Assembly (NCBI GenBank): GCA_031292915.1
Contig: JAUMSH010000023.1
Location: 91,736-155,735, forward strand
Direction of reading: 5' to 3'
Length of the DNA stretch: 64,000 nt
DNA from: Collinsella sp.
GTDB lineage: Bacteria; Actinomycetota; Coriobacteriia; Coriobacteriales; Coriobacteriaceae
This document shows positions 16,048 through 24,912 of this stretch, piece by piece. Each line of letters begins with the position of its first letter. Positions within the stretch are counted from its first letter, which is position 1. A program made the translations under genes and the position numbers. The notes below the pieces were generated by a model. That model searched no databases and had not been told where the DNA came from. It saw only the letters and a program-made list of their open reading frames with translations.

Positions 16048-17001
16048 CTAGTTGCCCGATGCCGTGCCTTGGCTCGAGTTGTCAGATGCCGTGCCGGACG
16101 CGGTTCCGCTCGAGCTGTTGGTGTTGTTACTGTCTGCCGTGCCCGTTCCCGACGTGGTGTCGCTCGTCTGGCCTCCCGTGTTCGGCTGTGAACCGTCAGT
16201 CGTTTGGCTTGAGTCGGTCGTGCCGGACGGCGTGCCACTGTTGGCCATAGAGGAATCGGTGCCCTGCGATTGGTTTTGGGTGTTCGAGGACGAATTGGCA
16301 GAGGTAGGACTGTCTTGCGTGTCGTCCGTCTGTGCCTGCTGATCCTGCGGCTGAGTGTTGCCATTTGCATCGCTCTCGGTCGTGCGCGACGACAGGATTG
16401 GCTCGGGACGCTCGCCCAGACCCTCACCGGCAGTGGTGATAAGGATGGCGCCGGCGCAGGCGATGACCGCGACGATGGCGATGGCGATCGAGAAGACGAT
16501 GACCTTCTTTTGTGTCTGGCTGCGCTCTGCCGCCGCCTTGGCGCGCAGGCTGTTGGGGGCGACGCGCGCCGTGGTCGCGCGTCCCGCAACCTGGCGCATC
16601 TCCTGCGTGGTCGCGGCGCCACCTAGGTGCTCCTCGACATCGGGCTCAACGGGCTCGTAGGCGCCGGCAGGGTAGTCGACAGCGGCATGCGTGCCCTTGA
16701 TTGCTTCGGCGCTGGCGGAGATAAAGTGGCGATAGACCTGCGAGGACACAACAGTGATGACTGAGCTCACAGCGGCACCAATCACCGAGCCGGCAATGCC
16801 GATCTTTGAAGCAAGCGCCACGCTCGTGGCGGCAGCTGCGGCGCCGGCGATGATCTGGGGAATGGAAATGTCGTCGAACAGGCCCTTTTTGGGCGCGATG
16901 GCCATGGTCTGTCCAATGGAATGGTTCTCGTGTACGCCGTTGTTGAGCGATGCCGGCGTCATGACGCGCGTGCGCGGCGCGTCGGTGTACTTGGTTGTCA
17001 T
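16048..17001 (-). CDS. Membrane protein with Ser/Thr/Gly/Asn-rich tail
   Basis: A 317-residue protein. Residues about 40-80 contain a Gly/Ala-rich hydrophobic stretch (IIAGAAAAATSVALASKIGIAG, shown in part) and residues about 155-185 a clear membrane helix (VIVFSIAIAIVAVIACAGAILI, in part), after a basic stretch. The remaining 120 residues are almost only Ser, Thr, Gly, Asn, Gln and Asp, as in disordered, possibly glycosylated extracellular tails. It starts at ATG 17001 with GGGAGGA upstream. No family recognised. It and the next minus-strand gene share low-complexity composition but are separated by a terminator. Confidence 0.72.
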   Translation of the reverse strand: MTTKYTDAPRTRVMTPASLNNGVHENHSIGQTMAIAPKKGLFDDISIPQIIAGAAAAATSVALASKIGIAGSVIGAAVSSVITVVSSQVYRHFISASAEAIKGTHAAVDYPAGAYEPVEPDVEEHLGGAATTQEMRQVAGRATTARVAPNSLRAKAAAERSQTQKKVIVFSIAIAIVAVIACAGAILITTAGEGLGERPEPILSSRTTESDANGNTQPQDQQAQTDDTQDSPTSANSSSNTQNQSQGTDSSMANSGTPSGTTDSSQTTDGSQPNTGGQTSDTTSGTGTADSNNTNSSSGTASGTASDNSSQGTASGN

Positions 17002-17204
17002 ACGGGGTCCTCCCGGTGTAAATCTGCTTCGTTTCGTGTAGCCATCAGGGTACCCACCAGATGTGAATCGTATGTGACATTTAACAGATACCATCAACTC
17101 ACCAATTGCTCACCAAGTTGGTGGGATGCGGTTCCACCCGGCGGTTGAACTACAATAGGGCTTGCTAATTGTGTTGAATAGCGTTTACGCACGGGAGCAT
17201 TCTT

Positions 17205-19184
17205 ATGAATCTTCACCTTTCTCAGTCTGATGGCTTTTTGCGTGTGGCGGCGGCCTCGCCGCGGATTCGCGTGGCCGATGTCGAGGGCAATGCCGAGGTT
17301 GCGCTGGCGGCTGTTCGCGATGCTGCCGGGCGTGGCGTTCGCGCGCTGGTACTGCCCGAGCTTAACCTGACCGGCTATACCGCGGCCGATCTGTTCCATA
17401 ACCGCACGCTGCTGCATGCCTGCGAAGCAGCGCTGGTGCACATCCTCGATGAAACCCGTGAGCTGCCGATCGTCTTTACCGTTGGCTTGCCCGTTGCGGT
17501 GGCTGAAAACATCTACAACTGCGCCGCCGTGTGCTGTGCGGGTGAGCTTTTGGGTCTTACGGCTAAGAAGTATCTGCCCAACTATGGCGAGTTCTATGAG
17601 CGTCGCTGGTTTGCTCCGTCGCCTGCGGATCCCGTGTGGGTTGAATTTGCCGGTCAGGGTCCGGTTCCGCTGGGTTCGGGGCTTGTCTACCGCTGCTGTG
17701 ATGAGGGTGCCGAGGATATGGTGCTGGGCGTTGAAGTCTGCGAGGACCTGTGGGTGCCGGCGCCCCCTTCGACCGAGATGGCGCTTGCCGGTGCGACGGT
17801 GATCCTCAATCCGTCGGCTTCGGACGAGATTATCGGTAAGGCGGATTACCGCCGCAGCCTCATCTCTAACCAGAGCGCACGCCTGTACTGCGCCTATGCC
17901 TACGCGGACGCGAGCGAGGGCGAGTCCACGACCGACATGGTCTTTGCGGGCGAGAACCTTATCTACGAAAATGGCCCCAAGCTCGCCGCCACCAAACTGC
18001 TTACCTGCGATATGGCCATCGCCGACGTTGACCTTGACCGCCTGGTTGCCGAGCGCCGTCGCTCGACGACGTGGGCGCGCACCGACGATGCGCCGGAGGC
18101 CACGACCGTTGAGTTTTCGTTTGAGGGCGTGCTGGCCGAAGAACCTGTCCTGCGCGATGCCTGCGATATCGACCGCGTTTTCCCGCGCGCGCCCTTTGTG
18201 CCGGCCGACCACGGCGACTTGGCCGAGCGCTGCGAGACGATCCTCGATCTGCAGACTGCGGGCCTCAAGACCCGCCTTGCCCACACGGGTACCAAGGCTG
18301 CGGTTATCGGCCTTTCGGGCGGCTTGGACTCCACGCTAGCGCTGCTTGTGACCGTGCGTGCCTTCGATGCACTGGGGCTGCCGCGCACTGGTATCACAGC
18401 CGTGTCCATGCCCGGCTTCGGCACGACGCATCGCACCAAGTCGAATGCCGAGTCGCTCGCTCGCGACCTGGGTGTGAGCTTCCGCGAGGTTTCGATCCAC
18501 GCGGCTGTGGAGCAGCACTTCAAGGACATTGAGCATGATCCAGCTGTGCAGGACGTGACCTACGAGAACAGCCAGGCGCGCGAGCGTACGCAGATTCTGA
18601 TGGATCTGGCCAACCAGGCTGGCGGTTTTGTCATTGGCACGGGCGACCTGTCGGAGCTGGCGCTCGGCTGGGCTACCTATAACGGCGACCACATGAGCAT
18701 GTACGCCGTCAACGCGAGCGTGCCCAAGACGCTTGTGCGCCATCTGGTACGCTATGCCGCCGATGTCTTTGGCGGGCGCATTGCCGAGGTCTTGCTCGAT
18801 ATCCTCGATACGCCGGTGTCCCCCGAGCTTCTGCCGCCCACGGGCGACGGCGAGATTGCGCAGAAGACCGAGGATTTGGTGGGCCCGTACGAGTTGCACG
18901 ACTACTTCCTCTACTACCTGCTGCGTTTTGGCTTTGAGCCGGGCAAGATCTACCGCATGGCGCTCAAGAGCTTCGAGGGCGTCTACGACGCCAAGACCGT
19001 CCACACGTGGCTACGTACGTTCTACCGTCGCTTCTTTGCCCAGCAGTTTAAGCGCAGCTGCCTGCCCGATGGTCCCAAGGTGGGCTCGGTGACGCTCAGC
19101 CCGCGCGGCGATTGGCGTATGCCGAGTGACGCTAGCTCGCGTCTGTGGCTTGCGCAGATCGACGCGCTCAATCCAGTTGACTAA
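17205..19184 (+). CDS. nadE: Glutamine-dependent NAD+ synthetase
   Basis: A 659-residue two-domain enzyme making NAD+ from nicotinic acid adenine dinucleotide with glutamine as ammonia source. The N-terminal nitrilase-type amidase has its triad at Glu52 (LPELNLTGY), Lys121/122 (AKKYLPNYGEFYE) and Cys179 (VEVCEDLW). The synthetase domain has the PP-loop SGGLDS at 371-376, GTGDLSELALGWATYNGD, and KTEDLVGPYELHDYFLYYLLRFG in part. Length matches glutaminase-fused NadE of actinobacteria. ATG 17205 follows CGGGAGC. Confidence 0.95.
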   Translation: MNLHLSQSDGFLRVAAASPRIRVADVEGNAEVALAAVRDAAGRGVRALVLPELNLTGYTAADLFHNRTLLHACEAALVHILDETRELPIVFTVGLPVAVAENIYNCAAVCCAGELLGLTAKKYLPNYGEFYERRWFAPSPADPVWVEFAGQGPVPLGSGLVYRCCDEGAEDMVLGVEVCEDLWVPAPPSTEMALAGATVILNPSASDEIIGKADYRRSLISNQSARLYCAYAYADASEGESTTDMVFAGENLIYENGPKLAATKLLTCDMAIADVDLDRLVAERRRSTTWARTDDAPEATTVEFSFEGVLAEEPVLRDACDIDRVFPRAPFVPADHGDLAERCETILDLQTAGLKTRLAHTGTKAAVIGLSGGLDSTLALLVTVRAFDALGLPRTGITAVSMPGFGTTHRTKSNAESLARDLGVSFREVSIHAAVEQHFKDIEHDPAVQDVTYENSQARERTQILMDLANQAGGFVIGTGDLSELALGWATYNGDHMSMYAVNASVPKTLVRHLVRYAADVFGGRIAEVLLDILDTPVSPELLPPTGDGEIAQKTEDLVGPYELHDYFLYYLLRFGFEPGKIYRMALKSFEGVYDAKTVHTWLRTFYRRFFAQQFKRSCLPDGPKVGSVTLSPRGDWRMPSDASSRLWLAQIDALNPVD

Positions 19185-19252
19185 GGTTGGCTAAATTGAA
19201 CCAATACGGGGGTTGCAAGCGTTACACTTTTGCAATCTGATGGCCCGTATCG

Positions 19253-19283
19253 CGCGGCGCTCTTGTCGGAACGCCGCGTTTTT
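19253..19283 (+). terminator. Hairpin with T-run between nadE and the aminotransferase gene
   Basis: CGCGGCG (19253-19259) pairs with CGCCGCG (19272-19278), followed by TTTTTC. Upstream, TACGGG (19205-19210) can pair with CCCGTA (19244-19249), so the region could fold in two ways. It either ends nadE or acts as a leader element 25 nt before the next start. Confidence 0.6.
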
Positions 19284-19302
19284 CATATCGAAAGGTGGCA
19301 CC

Positions 19303-20466
19303 ATGCAGGCATCGCAGCGTCTCGACCGCTTTGGCGCGGAGGTCTTCGCCTCGCTCAACAACAAGCTTCTCGCGCTGAAGGCTCAGGGCAAGACCATTTA
19401 CAACATGAGCGTGGGCACGCCCGACTTTAAGCCGTACGACCACGTGGTCGAGGCGCTCACGCAGGCAGCCCAAGATCCCGAGATGTGGAAGTATGCCCTG
19501 CGCGACCTGCCCGAACTCAAGCAAGCCGTGTGCGATTACTATGAGCGTCGCTTTGGCGTTTCGGGCATTACGCCGTCTATGGTGCAGTCGTGCAACGGCA
19601 CGCAGGAGGGCGTGGGCCATTTGGGCCTGGCCCTGCTCGATCCGGGTGACACCATTCTGGTTCCCGATCCGTGCTACCCGGTCTTTGAGGCGGGTGCCAA
19701 GATCGCCGATGCCAAGCTCGAATACTATCCGCTGGTTGCCGAGCATAATTACCTGCCCTATGTGGCGGGTATCGATCCCGAGGTGGCCGATCGTGCCAAG
19801 TATATGATCGTGTCGCTGCCCGCGAACCCGGTCGGCTCGGTGGGCACGCCCGAGATCTACGAGGAGATCATCACTTTCGCCCGCGAGCACGACCTGCTCA
19901 TCGTTCACGACAACGCATACTCCGACATCGTGTTCGACGGCGAGCCGGGCGGCAGCTTCTTGCAGTATCCCGGCGCGCTCGAGGTGGGCGTTGAGTTCTT
20001 CTCGCTCTCCAAGTCGTTTAACGTCACCGGTGCGCGTATCGGCTTTTTGGTCGGTCGCGAGGATGTGGTCTCGGCCTTCGCCAAGCTGCGCAGCCAGATT
20101 GACTTTGGCATGTTCTTCCCGATCCAGAAGGCCGCCATCGCGTGCCTTAATGGCCCGCGCGATGAGGTCGAGGCGCAGCGTCTGAAGTACCAGGAGCGCC
20201 GCGATGCCCTGTGCGATGGTCTTGAGGGTCTGGGCTGGGAGCGTCCCAACGCGCATGGCTCTATGTTTGTGTGGGCCAAGCTTCCCGGTGGTCGCACCGA
20301 TTCCATGGCGTTTTGCGAGGAGCTCATGGAGAAGGCCGGCGTTGTGGTGACGCCGGGCGCGAGTTTTGGTCCTTCGGGCGAGGGACACGTGCGCATGGCG
20401 CTGGTCCTACCGCCCGATCAGATCGCTTTGGCTGTCGAGGCCATTCGCGAGGCGGGCCTGTATTAG
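19303..20466 (+). CDS. Class I/II PLP-dependent aminotransferase
   Basis: A 387-residue fold-type I aminotransferase. Visible motifs: SVGTPDF near the N-terminus, the YPVFEAG region, PANPVGSVG (Asn contacting PLP), HDNAYSDIVFDG (Asp/Tyr), the Schiff-base lysine in SLSKSFNVTGARIGF, and GEGHVRMAL with the substrate-carboxylate Arg. It belongs with aspartate/diaminopimelate-type enzymes (DapL, DapC, PatA). Because the window has a DapH-type lysine pathway lacking its own aminotransferase, a role as N-acetyl-diaminopimelate aminotransferase is plausible but unproven. ATG 19303 has AAAGGTGG upstream. Confidence 0.85.
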   Translation: MQASQRLDRFGAEVFASLNNKLLALKAQGKTIYNMSVGTPDFKPYDHVVEALTQAAQDPEMWKYALRDLPELKQAVCDYYERRFGVSGITPSMVQSCNGTQEGVGHLGLALLDPGDTILVPDPCYPVFEAGAKIADAKLEYYPLVAEHNYLPYVAGIDPEVADRAKYMIVSLPANPVGSVGTPEIYEEIITFAREHDLLIVHDNAYSDIVFDGEPGGSFLQYPGALEVGVEFFSLSKSFNVTGARIGFLVGREDVVSAFAKLRSQIDFGMFFPIQKAAIACLNGPRDEVEAQRLKYQERRDALCDGLEGLGWERPNAHGSMFVWAKLPGGRTDSMAFCEELMEKAGVVVTPGASFGPSGEGHVRMALVLPPDQIALAVEAIREAGLY

Positions 20467-20609
20467 AGACCTATTTCGACTCGTCAATAGCTCGAAACCG
20501 ATTTCGTGCAGTTATTTTACGAATTCTGCAAACAATTTCGGTAAACGGTCGATTTTTGGCTGCGAATAGGAGCATAATCAAAGTCCCGATTGGATGTATT
20601 GGGATTACG

Positions 20610-20642
20610 ACAAGCCGCTCGGGTCGTTCCCGGGCGGCTTGT
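20610..20642 (+). other. 14-bp leader hairpin upstream of ldh
   Basis: The stem is ACAAGCCGCTCGGG (20610-20623) with CCCGGGCGGCTTGT (20629-20642), one mismatch-free set of complementary arms around TCGTT. It is followed by TTGTGG, not a long T-run, and lies 25 nt before the ldh start. It may be a terminator for the upstream gene or a stability element in the ldh leader. Confidence 0.55.
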
Positions 20643-20667
20643 TTGTGGAGAGAGATGGGAGTTTCTA

Positions 20668-21618
20668 ATGGTTAACGAGAAGAAGGTCGCTATTGTCGGC
20701 TGCGGTTTCGTCGGTTCGTCTTCGGCGTTCGCACTGATGCAGAGTGGTCTGTTCTCCGAGATGGTCCTCATCGACGTGGACAAGAACCGTGCCGAGGGTG
20801 AGGCCCTGGATATCGCGCACGGCATGACGTTTGCCGAGCCGATGAAGATCTACGCCGGCGATTATTCCGATGTCGCCGACGCCGCCATGATCGTCGTCAC
20901 TGCTGGCGCTGCCCAGAAGCCCGGTGAGACCCGCCTGGACCTGGTCAACAAGAACGTCAGCATCTTTAAGTCCATTATCCCCGAGATTAAGAAGTCCGGC
21001 TTCGACGGCATTCTGCTAATCGTCTCCAACCCGGTCGATGTCCTGACCTACGCCGCCATCAAGATGTCCGGCCTGCCTGAGGGCCATGTCATCGGCTCCG
21101 GTACCGTGCTCGACACCGGCCGCCTGCAGCAGATGCTTGGTGCCCACGTCGAGGTTGACCCGCGCGATGTCCAGGCCTATGTCATGGGCGAGCACGGCGA
21201 CTCCGAGTTTGTCGCTTGGTCCAGCGCTCAGGTTGCCGGCGTTCCGCTGAACACTTTCTGTGAACTTCACGGCCACTTGGAGCATGAGGCTGCCGAGAAG
21301 CGCATCGCCGAGGACGTCAAGAACTCCGCCTACACCATCATCGAGAAGAAGCACGCCACCTACTATGGCGTCGCCATGGCCGTCAAGCGCATCTGCACCG
21401 CCGTCATGCGCGATGAGCAGACCGTTCTGCCCGTCTCTTCGCTCATGGTGGGCGAGTATGGCCTGTCCGATCTTGCCATCTCCATGCCGACCGTCGTTGG
21501 CCGCGACGGCGTTGTCTGCCGCGTCCCCGTGCCGCTGAACGACGACGAGCAGCATGAGCTCACCGTCTCCGCCAAGGCCCTCAAGGACATCATCGACAGC
21601 GTCGATTTCTCCTGCTAA
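20668..21618 (+). CDS. ldh: L-lactate dehydrogenase
   Basis: A 316-residue LDH/MDH-family enzyme reducing pyruvate to L-lactate with NADH. The Rossmann loop is GCGFVGSS at residues 11-18, the substrate-specificity residue is Gln83 in AAQKPGETR (Gln marks lactate, Arg would mark malate dehydrogenase), and the catalytic His is H176 in MGEHGDSE. Codon choice is strongly biased, as in highly expressed fermentation genes. ATG 20668 follows GGGAG. It regenerates NAD+ in fermentation alongside the acetate kinases further on. Confidence 0.93.
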   Translation: MVNEKKVAIVGCGFVGSSSAFALMQSGLFSEMVLIDVDKNRAEGEALDIAHGMTFAEPMKIYAGDYSDVADAAMIVVTAGAAQKPGETRLDLVNKNVSIFKSIIPEIKKSGFDGILLIVSNPVDVLTYAAIKMSGLPEGHVIGSGTVLDTGRLQQMLGAHVEVDPRDVQAYVMGEHGDSEFVAWSSAQVAGVPLNTFCELHGHLEHEAAEKRIAEDVKNSAYTIIEKKHATYYGVAMAVKRICTAVMRDEQTVLPVSSLMVGEYGLSDLAISMPTVVGRDGVVCRVPVPLNDDEQHELTVSAKALKDIIDSVDFSC

Positions 21619-21651
21619 ATCAAGCTCGCTAGAGCGAAAAGCTACAATGAA

Positions 21652-21684
21652 GGCGTCCGGGTCCACACGGCCCGGGCGCCTTTT
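21652..21684 (+). terminator. ldh terminator
   Basis: GGCGtCCGGG (21652-21661) pairs with CCCGGgCGCC (21671-21680) and is followed by TTTT. The T-run merges into the REP-like repeat that starts at 21684. Confidence 0.78.
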
Positions 21685-21714
21685 GGTGCAAAGTAACCTG
21701 ACCCCAATGCACCA
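21684..21714. repeat. REP-like palindromic repeat, copy 1
   Basis: TGGTGCA (21684-21690) and TGCACCA (21708-21714) flank the core AAGTAACCTGACCCC. The same core and arms recur at 22908-22941, on the other side of the intervening gene. The GTAACCTG-CCCC core resembles REP sequences associated with Y1 (RAYT) transposases; no such transposase is in the window. Confidence 0.65.
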
Positions 21715-21744
21715 TCCCAATACACCATAGTTGATGGGAGGGCC

Positions 21745-22905
21745 ATGTCGGATTCGCCTAATTTTTTGACCTATGCCCAGACGGCGTTTGATCCGTTTGA
21801 GGAGCGGCCGTTCTGCGCGGTGGACAGCCTGGTCTTTGCGTGGTTGTCCTATTTGCGTTTGCCGGGTGATATGGCGGAGCTGACGAACTGGCAGGGCCTA
21901 GACGTACGCGAGCTGCTGCGTGCCGAGTGCTATCGGGACATGATTGACGACTTGTGGGATCCAGAGGGGAGCAGGGCCTTGTTGGAGGCCGTGGCAGCAA
22001 ATCCCAGATACCGCGGCGTGCACGTTTGCGGCTATCGTGCCGTGAGCGATGTGGTGGCGACAGAGCAGTTTGCAGCCATGGCGTTCCGGTTTCCGGCGGG
22101 GTTTAGCTATCTTTCCTTCCGGGGGACCGACAGCACGATTGTGGGCTGGAAAGAGGACTTTAACATGGCGTTCCGGTGTCCTGTGCCGGCCCAGGAATCC
22201 GCGGCGCGTTATGTGGACGAGGCAGCGGATGCGATCGACGGGCCGCTTTTGTGCGGAGGTCATTCCAAGGGTGGAAACCTTGCGGTGTACGGTGCGGCGA
22301 TGTGCTCCGATGTCGCCCGTGAGCGAATCGAACGGGCGTATTCCCATGATGGTCCAGGGTTCGTCGAGGAGTTTCTGAACGGCAACGCCTTTGCCGATCT
22401 TTCCGGTCGAATCGACAAGACGCTACCTCGGTCGTCGATCTTCGGCATGATGTTCGAGACGCAGGAGGACTATGCCATCGTTGAGAGCACCGAGTTCAGC
22501 CTGCTGCAGCACAATCCCTTTAGCTGGGTGGTTGATGGTCGCGACTTCGTGTACTGTGAGCGCCTGTCCGCCGGTGCTCGATACGTTGATGGTTCCATTC
22601 GCGAGATGCTGCTTGCAGTGTCGCCTAGCGAACGCGAGCGTTTTGTAGATGCGTTGTTCTCCGTGTTTGAGGCTACGGGTGCTGAGCGGTTTGCGGATAT
22701 CGCTGGGAATCTGCGCGAGAGCCTGCCCGTGATGCTCCAGGCTGCGCAAGGCTTTGACAAGGATACGCGACGCTTTGTCTCGCAGACCATCGTGGCAATC
22801 CTTAAATGCGCACTGTTGCCCAAACGACCCCAGATCGACGTGCCCGCTGCCGGCAAGAGTTTGGCAGAACAGCTCGAGGCTTGGCAGTCCGAGCTCCTGC
22901 GCTAA
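21745..22905 (+). CDS. Mbeg1-like (DUF2974) alpha/beta-hydrolase-fold protein
   Basis: A 386-residue protein with the DUF2974/Mbeg1-like pattern. FSYLSFRGTDSTIVGWKEDFNM is the lipase-like beta-strand and oxyanion region (given in part), and LLCGGHSKGGNLAVYGA carries the nucleophile elbow G-H-S-K-G. YSHDGPGF is the next conserved block. These proteins are common in Firmicutes and Coriobacteriia; substrates are unknown but lipase or esterase activity is likely. No signal peptide is seen. The gene stands alone between two copies of a REP-like repeat. Confidence 0.8.
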   Translation: MSDSPNFLTYAQTAFDPFEERPFCAVDSLVFAWLSYLRLPGDMAELTNWQGLDVRELLRAECYRDMIDDLWDPEGSRALLEAVAANPRYRGVHVCGYRAVSDVVATEQFAAMAFRFPAGFSYLSFRGTDSTIVGWKEDFNMAFRCPVPAQESAARYVDEAADAIDGPLLCGGHSKGGNLAVYGAAMCSDVARERIERAYSHDGPGFVEEFLNGNAFADLSGRIDKTLPRSSIFGMMFETQEDYAIVESTEFSLLQHNPFSWVVDGRDFVYCERLSAGARYVDGSIREMLLAVSPSERERFVDALFSVFEATGAERFADIAGNLRESLPVMLQAAQGFDKDTRRFVSQTIVAILKCALLPKRPQIDVPAAGKSLAEQLEAWQSELLR

Positions 22906-22907
22906 CC

Positions 22908-22941
22908 ATTGGTGCAAGCAACCTGTCCCCGATGCACCAAT
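22908..22941. repeat. REP-like palindromic repeat, copy 2
   Basis: ATTGGTGCA (22908-22916) and TGCACCAAT (22933-22941) form perfect 9-nt arms around GCAACCTGTCCCCG. Arms and core match copy 1 at 21684-21714. The repeat begins 2 nt after the stop of the DUF2974 gene. Confidence 0.68.
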
Positions 22942-23015
22942 CTTCGAAGCGCCTGGGGCGGGCTCGACCGCTATACTGATTCGTGCCGAAATCAATCTAG
23001 AACGGAATGCCGTAT

Positions 23016-24020
23016 ATGAAAATCAATCACGCGATTCTGCATATCCTGGACTTTGACTCTGCCGTCAACGTCATGAGCCAGCGCGAGCTCGATATCGAGA
23101 GCCGTACCGTCCGCAACTTCGTGACCACACATCTGCGTCGCGCACGTACCTCGGCCGACAATAAACGCGCCACGTTTGCCGAGAACTCTGCGTTTGGCGG
23201 TGAGCTCAAGGGCTATTTCTTTGGTGAGCGCGAGTTCGTGGACCTGTCGCAGCAGATTGCGGAGTTTATCTCTTCCGAACTCACCAAGGCTGAGAAAGCC
23301 GAGTCCACCGACGTGCTTGTGGCGGACTTTGACGACGATGAGGATGCCCGCTGGTTTGCCGTGATGCTGCTGGGCTCCAAGCAGGCTTTTATGCACGAAG
23401 TGGGCCGCGAGGAGGGGGAGGTGCGCAACGACATCGCGCGCCACTACGCCATTCTGCCGAACCCCTCGCAAAAGGTGCCGAGCTATGCCATCGTGCGCGC
23501 GAGCACCATGGAGATCGGCTATGTGGACAAGAAGCGCAAGATCGCCGGCGAGGACTGCATGCTTATCCCCGATGGTTTGTTGCAGTGTGACACGGGCGTA
23601 TCGGGCAAGGAGGTCATCGACACCGTGACACGTGTGGTCGAGGAAGTCGCCGAGGAGCACGGTGCCAACACGGCTGTAGCGCTCGCTAAGGTTAAGGCTG
23701 CCGTTGCCGAGAAGGTCGAGGATGACGAGGAGCTGCCGCCTTGGGATATCGTCGATGAGGTCTTTGAGGACGAGCCGGTCATCAAGGAGAGCGTGCGCGC
23801 GGCACTGACCGAGGAGAAGGTGCCTGAGCGTGTGCCCGTGGAGCGCAAGCAGGTCGAACGCGCGGCGGTGCGCAATCACAAGATTCGTACCGATACGGGC
23901 ATCGAGATCAGCTTCCCGGCAGAGATGGGTTCGAATTCCGAGTACATTGAGTTCGTCAATGAGCCCAACGGCCTCATTTCCATCGAGCTCAAAAATATCG
24001 GTAGCATCGAGAATCGATAA
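23016..24020 (+). CDS. Nucleoid-associated protein (NdpA/YejK family)
   Basis: A 334-residue protein whose opening, MKINHAILHILD, and ordered blocks (FGELKGYFFG-like, QIAEFISSEL, VPSYAIVRASTMEIGYVDKKRKI, in part) match the 37-kDa nucleoid-associated (NdpA/YejK) family. Members bind DNA or nucleoid-associated complexes; the molecular role is poorly defined. An acidic stretch (VEDDEELPPWDIVDEVFEDEP, in part) follows at about 240-260. ATG 23016 is favoured over 23007 by the family start; AACGGA lies upstream. It is monocistronic, ended by a strong hairpin. Confidence 0.78.
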   Translation: MKINHAILHILDFDSAVNVMSQRELDIESRTVRNFVTTHLRRARTSADNKRATFAENSAFGGELKGYFFGEREFVDLSQQIAEFISSELTKAEKAESTDVLVADFDDDEDARWFAVMLLGSKQAFMHEVGREEGEVRNDIARHYAILPNPSQKVPSYAIVRASTMEIGYVDKKRKIAGEDCMLIPDGLLQCDTGVSGKEVIDTVTRVVEEVAEEHGANTAVALAKVKAAVAEKVEDDEELPPWDIVDEVFEDEPVIKESVRAALTEEKVPERVPVERKQVERAAVRNHKIRTDTGIEISFPAEMGSNSEYIEFVNEPNGLISIELKNIGSIENR

Positions 24021-24050
24021 GTTGCGTTGCGCCTACAGCGAGAAAGCAAA

Positions 24051-24080
24051 GGCCGAAGCTCCTTGGGGCTTCGGCCATTT
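24051..24080 (+). terminator. Terminator after the nucleoid-associated protein gene
   Basis: GGCCGAAGC (24051-24059) pairs perfectly with GCTTCGGCC (24068-24076), followed by ATTTTG. Confidence 0.85.
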
Positions 24081-24122
24081 TGTTTAGGGATGAATTATCC
24101 CGCAGGTTGAGCATACGTCAGC

Positions 24123-24148
24123 GAAAACGCGGTTTGTCAAAACCGCGT
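24123..24148 (-). terminator. Terminator of the lysine operon
   Basis: ACGCGGTTT (24127-24135) pairs with AAACCGCGT (24140-24148) around GTCA. On the minus strand it follows the dapH stop by 5 nt and is followed by TTTTCGC. Confidence 0.82.
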
Positions 24149-24153
24149 AACTA

Positions 24154-24873
24154 TTAAAGTTGACGTAAGCCCTCTTCCAGTCCGGTCTTGCTGTTGGTCT
24201 TCTCGTCGCGCATCTTGATGACGCGGGCGGGGACACCGGCCACGACGGCACCGGCGGGGACATCCTCGACGCACACGGCGCCGGCGGCAACAACAGCGCC
24301 CTTGCCCACGCGTACGCCCTCCAGGACCACGGCGTTGGCGCCGATCATGACGTCGTCTTCGATGATGACGGGCGTGGCGCTTGCGGGCTCAACGACGCCT
24401 GCCAACACGGTTCCAGCGCCGATGTGGCAGTTCTTGCCCACGGTGGCGCGGCCGCCTAGCACGGCGCCCATATCGATCATGGAACCCTCGCCGATAACGG
24501 AGCCGATGTTGATGATGGCGCCCATCATGATGACGGCACGGTCGCCAATCTCGACGCGGTCGCGGATGATCGCGCCCGGCTCGATGCGGGCGTTGATGCC
24601 CTTAAGGTCGAGCATGGGCACGGCGGAGTTGCGGCAATCGTTCTCCACGTCGTAGTAGTCGATGGAGTCGGCATTGGCATCGAGGATGGCCTTGAGCTCA
24701 TCCCAGTCGCCAAAGACGGTCTTGCCGCGACGACCGCCGTAGACATGTGCGTCGCCCCAGGCAACCTTCATGCCGGGCTTCTCGCGCACGTACAGCTTGA
24801 CGGGCGTCTTTTTGGGCGCGGTGGCGATGTAGTTGATAATCTCCTGTGCATCCATCTCGGCTGCGTTGCTCAT
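24154..24873 (-). CDS. dapH: Tetrahydrodipicolinate N-acetyltransferase
   Basis: A 239-residue left-handed beta-helix acetyltransferase that acetylates L-2,3,4,5-tetrahydrodipicolinate, the entry to the N-acetyl branch of diaminopimelate synthesis. The match to the B. subtilis DapH pattern is strong: [81 protein letters not shown] and a C-terminal LRQL. Hexapeptide repeats fill residues 85-215. ATG 24873 has AAGGAG 9 nt upstream. It is the last gene of the lysine operon, 39 nt after dapB. Confidence 0.95.
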   Translation of the reverse strand: MSNAAEMDAQEIINYIATAPKKTPVKLYVREKPGMKVAWGDAHVYGGRRGKTVFGDWDELKAILDANADSIDYYDVENDCRNSAVPMLDLKGINARIEPGAIIRDRVEIGDRAVIMMGAIINIGSVIGEGSMIDMGAVLGGRATVGKNCHIGAGTVLAGVVEPASATPVIIEDDVMIGANAVVLEGVRVGKGAVVAAGAVCVEDVPAGAVVAGVPARVIKMRDEKTNSKTGLEEGLRQL

Positions 24874-24912
24874 TTGCTATCTCTCCTTTGGGCGGATTCG
24901 GTTGATACCTGG

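Noticed and set aside
20668..21618. Malate dehydrogenase for the ldh gene
   Set aside because: The specificity residue is Gln (AAQKPGETR), which marks lactate dehydrogenase; malate enzymes have Arg there.
23920..23940. tRNA-like TTCGAAT match
   Set aside because: It lies inside a coding frame and no cloverleaf can be formed around it; no tRNA was found anywhere in the window.
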